Source of the DNA: JADJPO01 sp046330955
Lineage (GTDB): Bacteria > Actinomycetota > Actinomycetes > Actinomycetales > Kineosporiaceae
Reading direction: 5' to 3'
Assembly (NCBI GenBank): GCA_046330955.1
Contig: JAXLRT010000024.1
Location: 14,245 to 78,244 of the forward strand
DNA length: 64,000 bases
This document shows positions 1-8,139 of the stretch, piece after piece. The notes under the pieces are model-generated. The model had not been told where the DNA came from, searched no databases, and saw only the letters and a program-made list of their open reading frames with translations. How positions within the stretch are numbered: the stretch's first letter is position 1; the number at the start of each line of letters is the position of its first letter. Made by a program: the position numbers and the translations under genes.

Positions 1-147
1 ATCCTGGCGGCCGTGTTGCTCAGCCTGATCGCCTGCGCCGCCGGGGCTGCGCTGCTCGGGCACGCCGACGGTCTCGGCGATCGCACCGCCCCCGCGCTGA
101 AGGCCGAACCCGATCCCCACGCGATCGGGCCGGCGTCGTCGTCCTAG
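1..147 (+). CDS. C-terminal end of an unidentified membrane or exported protein (5' partial)
   Basis: The reading frame is open from the first base and stops at a TAG ending at 147, so only the last 48 residues are in the window. The first 20 residues are strongly hydrophobic (ILAAVLLSLIACAAGAALLG) and read as a transmembrane helix. They are followed by a short polar tail ending in serines. This shape fits a protein anchored by its C-terminus, or the last helix of an integral membrane protein. The family cannot be named from this fragment. A hairpin lies between this gene and the convergent gene that follows. Confidence 0.6.
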   Translation: MLAAVLLSLIACAAGAALLGHADGLGDRTAPALKAEPDPHAIGPASSS

Positions 148-260
148 CTCGCTGCACACTCGTTCGACCACACGGAGAGTGGGCGCGGCCCTCGGGCGCC
201 ACACGGAGCACCACCGCCGATCCGTCCGCCGTCGCTCGAACCGAGGCACTTCCGCCTGGC

Positions 261-298
261 GGGTGCCAAACGAGGGCTATTGCCCGCCTTTGGCACCC
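261..298. terminator. Hairpin between convergent genes
   Basis: A perfect 10-bp inverted repeat (GGGTGCCAAA and TTTGGCACCC) encloses 18 nt that contain a smaller GGGC/GCCC stem. It sits between the gene ending at 147 on the plus strand and the one ending at 310 on the minus strand. A bidirectional transcription terminator is the simplest reading, although there is no strong T tract. Confidence 0.55.
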
Positions 299-309
299 TC
301 GAGGGGACC

Positions 310-939
310 TCAGGTGTTCTGGGCCTCCCAGGTGAACATGGCCGAGGCGCTCAGCCCCATCACGCTGCTGGAGTTCTGCAGCGTGTAGGTGATGCGATAG
401 CTCTTGGTCTCGGGCGCGGCTCCGGTGGGCGACCAGCTCGACACGCCGGTGGCGAAGCTGCTGTGAGCCGCCGCGAAGCTGTCGAGCGTCTCACCACCGG
501 CCGACAGCGTCGCGGCCGTGACGAATCCCGTGCACGACAACGTGTTCCCGCCCGCGGCGCCGCTGCCCTGCTCGACCGTGAAGTCGATGTACTGCCCGAG
601 CGTGCCGGTGGGCGTGCCGAGGTAGAACTTCACCGAACCGGCCAGCGATCCGGTGTAGGTGACGTTGATGCACTTGGTCTCGGTGTCGCCCGGGCCGAGG
701 TTGGTCGATTGGAACATCACCGAGCCGGTGTCGTCGTCCGCCAGCACGACGGTGCCGGACGACCACTGGTTGGTCCCGTTGCTGGTCGAGGCGGTGAAGG
801 CCGCGTTGGATGCCTCGTAGACCACGGCGCTGCTCACCAGCAGGGCGATCGGCAGCGACACGACCATCGTCCGCCGGCCGGCGCGGCGCCGTCGTCGAGC
901 GTGCTCGTCCCGGTGCCTGGCGGTGTCGGTGCTGGTCAT
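310..939 (-). CDS. SipW-type exported protein (TasA/CalY-like family)
   Basis: This 209-residue protein has a basic N-terminus with runs of Arg, one hydrophobic segment (about 24-40), then the pattern NAAFTASTSNGTNQWSSG. That pattern is typical of proteins processed by SipW-type signal peptidases, including TasA- and camelysin-like proteins. The rest is a Thr/Ser/Gly-rich, low-charge beta-type ectodomain with two Cys that may pair. It is probably secreted or a surface fibre component. No SipW-like peptidase gene is visible nearby. The start at 939 is chosen because GGAGG lies 8 nt upstream. A longer frame to 978 lacks such a site. Confidence 0.65.
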   Translation of the reverse strand: MTSTDTARHRDEHARRRRRAGRRTMVVSLPIALLVSSAVVYEASNAAFTASTSNGTNQWSSGTVVLADDDTGSVMFQSTNLGPGDTETKCINVTYTGSLAGSVKFYLGTPTGTLGQYIDFTVEQGSGAAGGNTLSCTGFVTAATLSAGGETLDSFAAAHSSFATGVSSWSPTGAAPETKSYRITYTLQNSSSVMGLSASAMFTWEAQNT

Positions 940-1007
940 GGCGGGTCCCTCCGCAAACGATCTCCTGCCGTACCCCATCGGCAGATCGACCCCACCGGTT
1001 GACCCAC

Positions 1008-1049
1008 GGCCTTCGGTGATCAGGCAACCGGCCCTCGGTGATCAGGCAA
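1008..1049. repeat. Two tandem 20-bp repeats, 22-bp period
   Basis: GGCCTTCGGTGATCAGGCAA at 1008-1027 is repeated at 1030-1049 with one substitution. The pair lies between modC and the SipW-type gene, just upstream of the latter's start. It could be a tandem regulator site or simple duplication. No neighbour explains it. Confidence 0.6.
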
Positions 1050-1088
1050 TCCGTGCAGGTTCGAGGCCCGCGGTGGTGCTCGAGAGGT

Positions 1089-2207
1089 TCAGGACTGCGG
1101 GTAGGCGATGACCTCGGTGGCCTTGGCGGTGAGCCACACCTGCCGGCCGACGTCCAGCTGCAACGAGGCCAGCGCGGCCGGGGTGATGTCGACCAGGGCG
1201 TCCGGGTGGCCCTCGACGCCCACCCGCACCCGGTCGGTGAGCAGCTCCAGATGGGTGATCACGCCGGACCACACGTTGCGTGCCGACCCGGCGTCCGGCT
1301 CGTGGGTGTGCAGCGAGATCGCCGTCGGCGCCAGCGCGACCAGCATCCGGGTGCCGGGCAGTGGCGGCACCTGGACGGTGGTAGCCTCCTCGACCTCGTG
1401 CGGCCCGCTGCCCGCGGCGTACAGACAGCTGCCGTCGTCCAGGTCGACCCGTCGCGTGGCGCGATCGGCCAGCGCACCGCGGTACAGGTTGAGCCCCACC
1501 AGCCGGGCCACGTAGTCGGTGGCCGGGCGGCGCGCCACCGCCGCCGGCGTCCCCTCCTGCACCGTCCGACCGGCCTCGAGCACCAGGATCCGGTCCGCCA
1601 GGATCATCGCCTCGAGCGGGTCGTGGGTGACCAGGATCGTCGGCCCGCCGAACGTCGCCAGGTAGCGCCGCAGCTCACCGCGCACCTCCAGCCGGGTGCG
1701 GGCATCGAGCGCGGCCAGCGGTTCGTCGAGCAGCAGCAGCGCCGGTTCGGCGGCCAGCGCCCGGGCGAGTGCGACCCGCTGGGCCTGCCCGCCCGACAAC
1801 TGCGCCGGACGCCGCGCCGCGAGGTCACCGATGCCGAGCCGACCCAGGACGGCGCCCGCCCGCTCCCGAGCCGGACCTCGCCGCACCCCCCGCGACCGAT
1901 CGGCGAAGGCCACGTTGTCGAGCACCGACAGGTGCGGGAACAGCCGATAGTCCTGGAACACCACCCCGACCCGACGGTCCGTGGCCGGCACGAACACCCC
2001 GGCGGCGGGGTCGTCCCAGAGCGCCTCCCCCACCCGCACCCGGCCGGCGCCGATCGCGAGCAGGCCGGCCAGGCTGCGCAACAGCGTCGTCTTGCCCGCG
2101 CCATTGGGGCCGATGACGGCCAGGATCTGCCCCGCCTCGACCTGCAGGTCGGCCTGCACCAAGAGTTCACCGCGCTGGACGCAGATCTCGGCGTCCAGCT
2201 GGGTCAC
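1089..2207 (-). CDS. modC: Molybdate ABC transporter ATP-binding protein
   Basis: This 372-residue cytoplasmic ATPase energises molybdate import with ModB and ModA. Visible motifs are Walker A GPNGAGKT (33-40), signature LSGGQ (137-141) and Walker B LLLLDEP (157-163). A C-terminal region of about 80 residues fits the TOBE/mop oxyanion-binding domain found in ModC. Its GTG start overlaps the modB stop by 4 nt (2204-2207), so the two are probably translationally coupled. Modification of other oxyanion systems (CysA-like) is possible from the ATPase alone, but the ModA and ModB partners and the TOBE regulator nearby favour molybdate or tungstate. Confidence 0.88.
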   Translation of the reverse strand: MTQLDAEICVQRGELLVQADLQVEAGQILAVIGPNGAGKTTLLRSLAGLLAIGAGRVRVGEALWDDPAAGVFVPATDRRVGVVFQDYRLFPHLSVLDNVAFADRSRGVRRGPARERAGAVLGRLGIGDLAARRPAQLSGGQAQRVALARALAAEPALLLLDEPLAALDARTRLEVRGELRRYLATFGGPTILVTHDPLEAMILADRILVLEAGRTVQEGTPAAVARRPATDYVARLVGLNLYRGALADRATRRVDLDDGSCLYAAGSGPHEVEEATTVQVPPLPGTRMLVALAPTAISLHTHEPDAGSARNVWSGVITHLELLTDRVRVGVEGHPDALVDITPAALASLQLDVGRQVWLTAKATEVIAYPQS

Positions 2208-3043
2208 AGCGTCGTCCCGGGCCGCAGCCAGCGATCACGCAGCAGCACCAGCACCGTCACGGACACCGCGAGCAGCACCAGGCTCAGCGCGATGGCTGCC
2301 GGGGGGTCGGTCTCGAAGGCCCGGTAGACGGCGCTCGGCATGGCCTGGGTGACCCCCGGCAGGTTGCCGGCGAACGTGATCGTGGCGCCGAACTCGCCCA
2401 GGGCACGCGCCCAGCAGAGCACGCTCCCGGCGGCGACGCTGGGCAGGATCAGCGGCAGCGTCACCCGCCGAAAGGTGGTGAACCGCCGCGCGCCCAGGGT
2501 CGCGGCGGCCTCCTCGAGCCCGGCGTCGGCGCTGCGCAGCGCACCCTCGACGCTGACGATCAGGAACGGCATCGCCACGAATGTCTCCGCCAGCACCACG
2601 GCCGGCGTGGTGAACGGCACCGTCACCTCGAACCAGCGGTCGAGGTAGCGACCCAGGACGCCGACGCGCCCGTAGGCGAGCAGCAGGGCGACCCCGCCCA
2701 CCACCGGCGGCAGCACCAGCGGCAGGGTGACCAGGGCGCGCAGATACCGCAGGCCGGGCGCCGTCGAGCGGGCCAGCACCCACGCCAGCGGCACCCCGAG
2801 CACCAGCGAGATCGCGGTCGCGCTGGTGGCACAGATCAGCGACAGCCGCAGCGCGTCGACAGCCTGGGTCTCGGCGAGGATCCGGGGCAGGTCGCGCCAG
2901 GGCGCCCGCAGCAGCAGGCCGAGCAGCGGCACCAACAGGAAGGCGACCCCGAGCGCGGCCGGCACCGCGATCGGCCACGGCGTGCGCGGCGTCCCGACGG
3001 AGCGCACGGGTACGTCGTCGGGCACCGGCACTCCTCGCACCAC
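2204..3043 (-). CDS. modB: Molybdate ABC transporter permease
   Basis: This 279-residue inner-membrane permease has about five to six hydrophobic helices. The EAA-type loop that docks the ATPase reads EEAAATLGARRFTTFRRVTLPLI in outline (about residues 180-200), close to that of CysT/ModB permeases. It follows modA by 9 nt and overlaps modC by 4 nt, so modABC is one operon read leftward. The start is a GTG at 3043. An in-frame GTG directly after it is an equal alternative. Confidence 0.85.
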   Translation of the reverse strand: MVRGVPVPDDVPVRSVGTPRTPWPIAVPAALGVAFLLVPLLGLLLRAPWRDLPRILAETQAVDALRLSLICATSATAISLVLGVPLAWVLARSTAPGLRYLRALVTLPLVLPPVVGGVALLLAYGRVGVLGRYLDRWFEVTVPFTTPAVVLAETFVAMPFLIVSVEGALRSADAGLEEAAATLGARRFTTFRRVTLPLILPSVAAGSVLCWARALGEFGATITFAGNLPGVTQAMPSAVYRAFETDPPAAIALSLVLLAVSVTVLVLLRDRWLRPGTTL

Positions 3044-3052
3044 AGGGTCGGA

Positions 3053-3886
3053 TCAGGGTCGGGTGAAGCCGGCGGCAGTGAGCACCGCCGAGCCGTCCGG
3101 GGACAGAACGTAGTCGACGAACGCCGCGGCCAGGCCGGGGTTCTTCGAGGCGGTCAGCGGGGCGATCGGGTAGCTGGTCGAGGCGTTGACCGCGGCCGGG
3201 ATCGCGATGCCCGTGACCTTGCCCTTGGCGGCCAGGACGTCGGTGACGTAGACCAGCGCCGCGTCGGCCTCCCCCAGGCTGACCTTCGACAGGGTCGACT
3301 TCACGTCGGCCTCCTGCGAGACCGGCTTCACGGTCAGCTTGGCATTGCTGAGCACCTTCGCGGCGGTCGAGCCGCACGGCACCTCCACCTGACAGAGCAC
3401 CAGCTTCACACCAGGTTTGGCGAGGTCGGACAGCTGGCTGATCTCGGCCGGGTTGCTCGGTGGCACCACGATCTGCATGACGTTCTCCGCGAAAGTTCTC
3501 GGGCTCGCGGCCGCCTTCGCCGCGACCACCTGGTCCATGGTCGTGGCGGACGCCGAGGCGAACACGTCCGCCGGCGCGCCCTGGGTGATCTGGGTCGCCA
3601 GGGCGGAGCTGGCACCGAAGTTGACGGTGATCGTGGTACCCGGGTGCGCGGTCTGGAAGTTCGTGCCCAGGGTGGTGAAGGCCTTCGTGAGCGAGGCCGC
3701 GGCGAACACCGTGATCGAACCCTGGACGGCGCCCCCGGACGCAGCAGAACTGGCGGCGGGCGAGCCGGTCGAGGACGAGCCACAGGCGACCAGCGCACAC
3801 GAGATCGCGACCGCGGTCGTCATCACGCCGAGCAGGGAGCCGGCCCCGCGGCGGGACGAGAGACGTGACCTCATGACCGGGAGCAT
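3053..3886 (-). CDS. modA: Molybdate-binding lipoprotein, first gene of the mod operon
   Basis: This is the extracellular solute-binding protein of the molybdate transporter. A basic N-terminus and hydrophobic stretch end in a lipobox (ALVAC, Cys31 when counted from the ATG at 3874), so it should be a membrane-anchored lipoprotein. The mature start ITVFAAASLTKAF and the phrase GAPADVFASAS are family hallmarks of ModA. The length (about 275 residues) is normal. The start is uncertain: ATGs at 3886 and 3874 both lack a clear ribosome-binding site, so a short or absent leader is possible. A palindromic site lies about 45 nt upstream. Confidence 0.88.
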   Translation of the reverse strand: MLPVMRSRLSSRRGAGSLLGVMTTAVAISCALVACGSSSTGSPAASSAASGGAVQGSITVFAAASLTKAFTTLGTNFQTAHPGTTITVNFGASSALATQITQGAPADVFASASATTMDQVVAAKAAASPRTFAENVMQIVVPPSNPAEISQLSDLAKPGVKLVLCQVEVPCGSTAAKVLSNAKLTVKPVSQEADVKSTLSKVSLGEADAALVYVTDVLAAKGKVTGIAIPAAVNASTSYPIAPLTASKNPGLAAAFVDYVLSPDGSAVLTAAGFTRP

Positions 3887-3928
3887 AACCGCGTCTGCGG
3901 CTGATCGACGATATCTTGTTGTTATTCG

Positions 3929-3952
3929 CGGATCTGATGGCCTCCAGATCCG
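3929..3952. promoter_or_regulatory. Palindromic operator candidate upstream of modA
   Basis: CGGATCTG and CAGATCCG form perfect 8-bp arms around 8 nt. A weaker outer pair of AT-rich arms (around 3907-3915 and 3962-3970) flanks it. This is one of the few AT-rich patches in the window and lies 43 nt from the modA start. By position it may be the site for a molybdate-responsive repressor, possibly the HTH-TOBE protein encoded at 5059-5463. The sequence does not match the E. coli ModE box closely. Confidence 0.45.
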
Positions 3953-3979
3953 TATTTGCGGAATATCATCAGCGAGGAC

Positions 3980-5011
3980 TCAGACCCGATGAGATGTGCG
4001 CTCCTTGCGGAGTTCGGCCAGGTAGGCGTGGGCGTCGACCTGGATCGTGTGCCGCTTCGAGCGCACGTAGCGCTTGCGCAGGGCAGCGTCGTACGCCGCG
4101 ATCTGGGCCCGCAGCTCAGCCGGTGACGGCAGCCGAACGGTTCCCTCGATCAGTTCCGCCACCCAGTGACACTGCTCCTCGGCAAGCGGCATGATCGCGC
4201 CGATCGGCTGGATCAGCCCGATGAAGTACAGGCCCGGACGATCCGGCGTGACCACCCGGCGGTAGAGATCGACGTGGTTGTCGTCGGCGCTGAGGATCGC
4301 CTGATCGTCGGGTGGGCCTCGAGGACGTCGTGATCCGGTTGGGGCAAGCCGTAGTCGGTCATCTTCCCCACCGCCAGGCGCAGCATCGCCTTCATTCCCA
4401 GCTTCTGCACCCGGAACGGCCCGCGCGCCAACGGCGAGTTGGTGAGGTGATCGGTCGGTACGCCGAAGAGGTACTTGGGCAGGATGTACGCGCCACGGCG
4501 CATCGCGAGGTAGGTGTGCGCGGCCACACGGGAGGACTCGACCGCGATGTCGGTGGCGGAGTTCCCGATGCCGAACACCACGACCCACGTGGTCGTAGTA
4601 CCGCACCTCCGGTTCCGACGTCGCGCCGCGCGTCCGGATGGTCACCGCGTAGCGACCCGCTCCGGATCCTTCCGCCGGCTCGACCCGGATCACCTCGGTG
4701 TTGAACGTGATCTTGTCCCGAAGTCCGAAGTGGTCGACGAACGCGTCGAAGTACTCCGCGATCTGCCAGTGGCTCGGATAGTCCGGCAGTGACTCGGGCA
4801 TCGGGTATGCGGCGTACTGCATCATCTCCCGCGAGGTGTTGATGTGCAGTGAGCGGTACGCAGAGCCCTGACCGTTGTCGTTGTCGTACCGCCACAGGCC
4901 GCCGACCTGCGAGCCCAGCTCGAAACAGTCGACATCGATCCCCTTCGACGTGAGGATCTGGGCGGCGATGATGCCCGACGAGCCCGCGCCGATGATGCAT
5001 GCCCGCGTCAT
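3980..5011 (-). pseudogene. Flavin-containing monooxygenase, inactivated by two internal deletions with frameshifts
   Basis: The N-terminus keeps the FAD-binding GxGxxG (IIGAGSSGIIAAQ, residues 6-18) and reads as a normal class B flavoprotein monooxygenase up to EVRYYDHV at about 4590. The segment that should follow (roughly 50 residues, including the ATGH-type region) is missing. The NADPH-binding motif VFGIGNSATDIAVE resumes in another frame. After EAHPTI (about 4310) a second piece is missing and the first frame returns with SADDNHVDLYRRVV and the normal C-terminus. The two shifts cancel, so the frame stays open, but the middle about 90 residues are out of frame. The product cannot be a working enzyme. 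It separates modABC from its likely regulator. Confidence 0.8.
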
Positions 5012-5058
5012 GCCGCGGCAGCGTAATCGGATGAATCAGTGATCGACAGCGGCAGGCG

Positions 5059-5463
5059 TCACTCGTCGGGGAGTTCCACGACGACATTGGTGGACTTCAC
5101 GCTGGCCACGGCGAGCACCCCCGGCTCGAGCCCGAGGTCGTCGGCCGCCTCCCGGCTCATCAGGGACACCACACGGAACGGCCCCGCCTGGATCTCGACC
5201 TGAGCCATCACCGTGTCCTTGATGACCTTGGTGACCAGGCCACGGAAGTGATTGCGGGCGGACTGTGCCACCGTTCGTCGGCTGGTGGGAGGCGCCTGGG
5301 CAGCCAGCTCCTCGGCGAACGCGGCCAGCACCTCGCCATCGATGACCTGCCGATTGGACGCATCCCGCGAGGTGGCCAGGCGGCCGTTGTCGGCCCACCG
5401 GCGCACCGTGTCGTCGCTGACGCCGAGCAGCTCGGCGGCCTGGCGGATCCGAAAGCTGGCCAT
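5059..5463 (-). CDS. HTH-TOBE molybdate-type regulator
   Basis: This 134-residue protein has an N-terminal MerR/excisionase-like helix-turn-helix (IRQAAELLGVSDDTVRRWAD, residues 5-24). A short linker leads to a single TOBE (mop-like) domain from about 65 to the end, with the pattern NHFRGLVTKVIKDTVMAQVEI. TOBE domains bind molybdate or tungstate, so the protein probably senses the oxyanion and controls modABC, which lies downstream beyond the dead monooxygenase gene. It is much smaller than ModE (about 260 residues, winged helix plus two TOBE). The same architecture occurs in other actinobacteria. DNA binding to the palindrome at 3929 is my inference. Confidence 0.8.
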   Translation of the reverse strand: MASFRIRQAAELLGVSDDTVRRWADNGRLATSRDASNRQVIDGEVLAAFAEELAAQAPPTSRRTVAQSARNHFRGLVTKVIKDTVMAQVEIQAGPFRVVSLMSREAADDLGLEPGVLAVASVKSTNVVVELPDE

Positions 5464-5471
5464 CAGCCGAT

Positions 5472-5495
5472 GCTAACCGGACACCCCAGGCTAAC
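5472..5495. promoter_or_regulatory. Direct repeat GCTAAC x2 in front of the HTH-TOBE gene
   Basis: GCTAAC occurs at 5472-5477 and 5490-5495, an 18-bp spacing, directly before the HTH-TOBE start. Small MerR-type HTH proteins such as BldC bind direct repeats, so autoregulation is possible. The evidence is only the repeat and its position. Confidence 0.25.
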
Positions 5496-5645
5496 GGCGA
5501 CGGACCGCCTTCGTGCGCCGGATCTCGTTCGTGGTGTTGCCGACCGGGATCGTGGATTCCCCTCACCCCAGGTCAGGGGCGGTTCAGGGTGCTGCCGGGG
5601 TCGGCACCTGATCCGCTGAACGCGCCGGGTGACGACAGTGGAGTC

Positions 5646-6209
5646 ATGACAACCACCGACACCCCCGCCGCCCCCACCACCCTCACCATCGACGCCGAAC
5701 AGCCCACCTGGGGCACCGCCCCCGCCGCGGCCCCGTCGACCGACTCCACCGGCCCCGGCGTCACCCCGCCGTCCATGCCGTCGCACCCGGTGACGCCGCC
5801 CGCCGCCCGGTTCTTCGACACCATCCGCCGCGCCGGCGTCGTCCGTTCCCCTCGCGGCTCCGGCCGTCTGGTCGCCGGCGTCGCCTCCGGCCTGGCCCGC
5901 CGCTGGGACCTCGACCCGATCGTCGTCCGCACCGCCTTCATCGTGCTCACCTTCCTCGGCGGCCTCGGCGTCTCCCTCTACGGCCTGGCGTGGCTGTTCC
6001 TGCCCCAGCCCGACGGCCACATCCACGCCCAGCGGCTGCTCACCGGTCGCCTCAGCGTCGGGTTCATCGGCGCGCTCCTGGCCACCCTCGCCGTCACCGA
6101 CAGCGGCTTCGCACTGCCCATCGCCGCCGTGACGGTGGCGCTGATCCTGCTGCTGGTGCGCAACCGTCACCCCCACATCGCGGCGACCACCACTGCCCCG
6201 ACCCACTGA
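5646..6209 (+). CDS. PspC-domain membrane protein
   Basis: This 187-residue protein starts with a Thr/Pro-rich disordered region (about 1-55). It then carries a PspC domain: LVAGVASGLARRWDLDPIVVR, followed by a hydrophobic helix and YGLAWLFLP. Two further hydrophobic segments follow near the C-terminus. PspC-like proteins sit in the cytoplasmic membrane and take part in envelope-stress sensing. In actinobacteria they are often linked to two-component systems, but none is adjacent here. The start at 5646 is the first ATG of this frame. GGAG lies only 2 nt before it, so the start is not certain. Confidence 0.75.
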   Translation: MTTTDTPAAPTTLTIDAEQPTWGTAPAAAPSTDSTGPGVTPPSMPSHPVTPPAARFFDTIRRAGVVRSPRGSGRLVAGVASGLARRWDLDPIVVRTAFIVLTFLGGLGVSLYGLAWLFLPQPDGHIHAQRLLTGRLSVGFIGALLATLAVTDSGFALPIAAVTVALILLLVRNRHPHIAATTTAPTH

Positions 6210-6241
6210 CCCGCCCGGCCCGATCACTGTCCAGCTCAACG

Positions 6242-6278
6242 CGAAGGCCCTTCACGCGAACCGAGTGAAGGGCCTTCG
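6242..6278. terminator. Strong bidirectional terminator hairpin
   Basis: A perfect 14-bp stem (CGAAGGCCCTTCAC and GTGAAGGGCCTTCG) has a 9-nt loop. It lies between the convergent PspC gene and the GH39 gene, with GGGCTGTTTG downstream on the plus strand. Confidence 0.8.
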
Positions 6279-6303
6279 GGCTGTTTGCCTGATGATCTGA
6301 TGC

Positions 6304-8139
6304 TCAGAGCCGTTCGAGTTCGATCAGCGTCGCCGCGGGCATGGTCAGGGTCAGCTCGAGGTCGAGGGCTCCCCGAGCCGTGACGGTCGACACGGTCACG
6401 GGCAGCTGGACAGCAGCCTCGAGAGTCGCCCACTCGACGTCGCTCACGGGCCAATCACCCAGCTCGAGCCCGTGACATGCCGCGACCAGATCACCCTGCC
6501 CCGCCGACAGCTGGGTCTGGCGCACCTGCCATTCGCCCTCGATATCGAGCAGGCTCAGATCGATCCGACGCGCCAGCGCCGGGTCGCCCGCGGCCTTGGT
6601 CTGGTCGAGGGTCAGGTTCCACAGCAGGACGGCGATACGCCCGTCGTCCGCCCGGCTCGCCCATACCTCGACCAGGCTCCCGGCGCCGTCCCCGGTCATC
6701 ACCGCCGGCAGCTCCTGCTCACCCAGTTGAGAGAGCAGACGGAGCGCGTGGTAACGGGGTTTGGGCAGGTTGCCCACGGTCTGCAGCCCGAAGCCACCAT
6801 GGAGCAGTCGTGGCGGTGGGCCGAGCTCCTCGAAGTGATCGCTGGCCACCCAGTACGACAGGGCGTCGACCCGGCCGGCCGCCGACCGCATCCCCCGCAG
6901 CAGGAACACCCCGGCGAAGACCGAGTCGTTGATCGGGTCGAAGTGCCGGGGCGTCACGCCCCACTCGGTCCACAGGATCCTCGCCTCATCGAAGCCGTAC
7001 CTGGCCAGGGTGGGCCGCACATCGAGCGGCGGGGTGCCGTAGGTGTGGGTGGACACGAAGTCCACCGGGGACCCCGACAGCTGGCAGTGCGCCAGCAGGT
7101 CGTCGACCCAGCCCGCGGCGGCCGACGACGGGCCGCCCACGGCGAGCCTGGCGTCGACACTCTTCAGCGCCGCTGCGGTCACGTCGTAGAGGTGGAACCA
7201 CTCCTGTTGGGTGCCGGACCAGAACACCTCGAGATTGGGCTCGTTCCAGACCTCGAACTCCCAGCGGACGACGCGCTCACGGCCGTAGCGATCGACCAGG
7301 TGCTGCGCGCAGGCCCTGACCAGCTCACCCCAGCGGTTGTAGTCCGAGGGCGGGGAGATGATGGCCCGGTAGGCGAAGACCGTGCGCTCGGGGTCGGAGG
7401 CGAGATCCCGTGGCATGAAGCCGAGTTCGACGACCGGCTCGAGCCCGATCTCGACCACCGCGTCGTAGATCCGGTCGACGATCGAGAAGTCGTGGATCAG
7501 CGGGGCCCCGGTCGACCGCAGCACGGCGGTGTCGTCGTGGAAGATGGCGTGCGCGCGCACCGTCTCGACACCGATCTCGTCGTGCACCCGGGTGAGCGCG
7601 GTCCGCAGTTCCTCACCGATCACCCGCCCGCCGGACAGGCCCGGCGAGAGCAACTGCGACAGGCGCTCGCTGCCGATCATGTGATGCCACGGCCGGGCGA
7701 GCGGCGTCCCGACCGCGCCGGTTCGCACCCTCACGCGCACGCTGGGCGGCGTCCGCTTGGGCGGTATCGAACGGGCCGGCACCGCCCGGCCCAGGGCCCC
7801 GACGACGCTCACCTCGGCCAGGCTCGCGACGGCGTACCAGTAGCCGACCCCGACCTCGCCGGTGGTGTCCAGGTAGGGCGGGAAGGGGACCGCCAAGACA
7901 TCGCCACCGTGGTGGTCCACCGGCGTGAACGGCCCCATCGCCGACGGTCCTCGATGAACCAGGTAGCCGACGGCACCCTCGACCGGGTCCCAGTCGAGGG
8001 TGACCTGACCCACGCCCATGGCGGCAGTCAGCCCCGATGGAGGTGGCAGTTCGGGGATTCCGACGTGGAGGGGAACGCGAGCCTCGTCCGTGCGCCGCGC
8101 GATCCGGGCCTCCCAGTCGACCCGCGCCGCAGTGCTCAC
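6304..8139 (-). CDS. GH39-like glycoside hydrolase with N-terminal FN3-like domain
   Basis: This 611-residue protein has no signal peptide and is probably cytoplasmic. Residues about 35-120 look like a fibronectin type III fold (VTLDWDPVEGAVGYLVHRG). The catalytic TIM-barrel region carries VWNEPNLEVFW (acid/base Glu near 300) and ILWTEWG (nucleophile Glu near 393). That pair and spacing fit GH39 beta-xylosidases and alpha-iduronidases. A beta-rich C-terminal domain follows. The GTG start overlaps the end of the upstream hydrolase by 4 nt. The downstream position in an ABC-transporter cluster suggests it cleaves the imported oligosaccharide. The exact substrate cannot be read from sequence. 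Confidence 0.72.
   Translation of the reverse strand: MSTAARVDWEARIARRTDEARVPLHVGIPELPPPSGLTAAMGVGQVTLDWDPVEGAVGYLVHRGPSAMGPFTPVDHHGGDVLAVPFPPYLDTTGEVGVGYWYAVASLAEVSVVGALGRAVPARSIPPKRTPPSVRVRVRTGAVGTPLARPWHHMIGSERLSQLLSPGLSGGRVIGEELRTALTRVHDEIGVETVRAHAIFHDDTAVLRSTGAPLIHDFSIVDRIYDAVVEIGLEPVVELGFMPRDLASDPERTVFAYRAIISPPSDYNRWGELVRACAQHLVDRYGRERVVRWEFEVWNEPNLEVFWSGTQQEWFHLYDVTAAALKSVDARLAVGGPSSAAAGWVDDLLAHCQLSGSPVDFVSTHTYGTPPLDVRPTLARYGFDEARILWTEWGVTPRHFDPINDSVFAGVFLLRGMRSAAGRVDALSYWVASDHFEELGPPPRLLHGGFGLQTVGNLPKPRYHALRLLSQLGEQELPAVMTGDGAGSLVEVWASRADDGRIAVLLWNLTLDQTKAAGDPALARRIDLSLLDIEGEWQVRQTQLSAGQGDLVAACHGLELGDWPVSDVEWATLEAAVQLPVTVSTVTARGALDLELTLTMPAATLIELERL

Noticed and set aside
2235..3800. 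A 521-residue frame overlapping modA and modB
   Set aside because: It runs in the wrong frame of two well-recognised genes and is Arg/Ala/Gly-rich.
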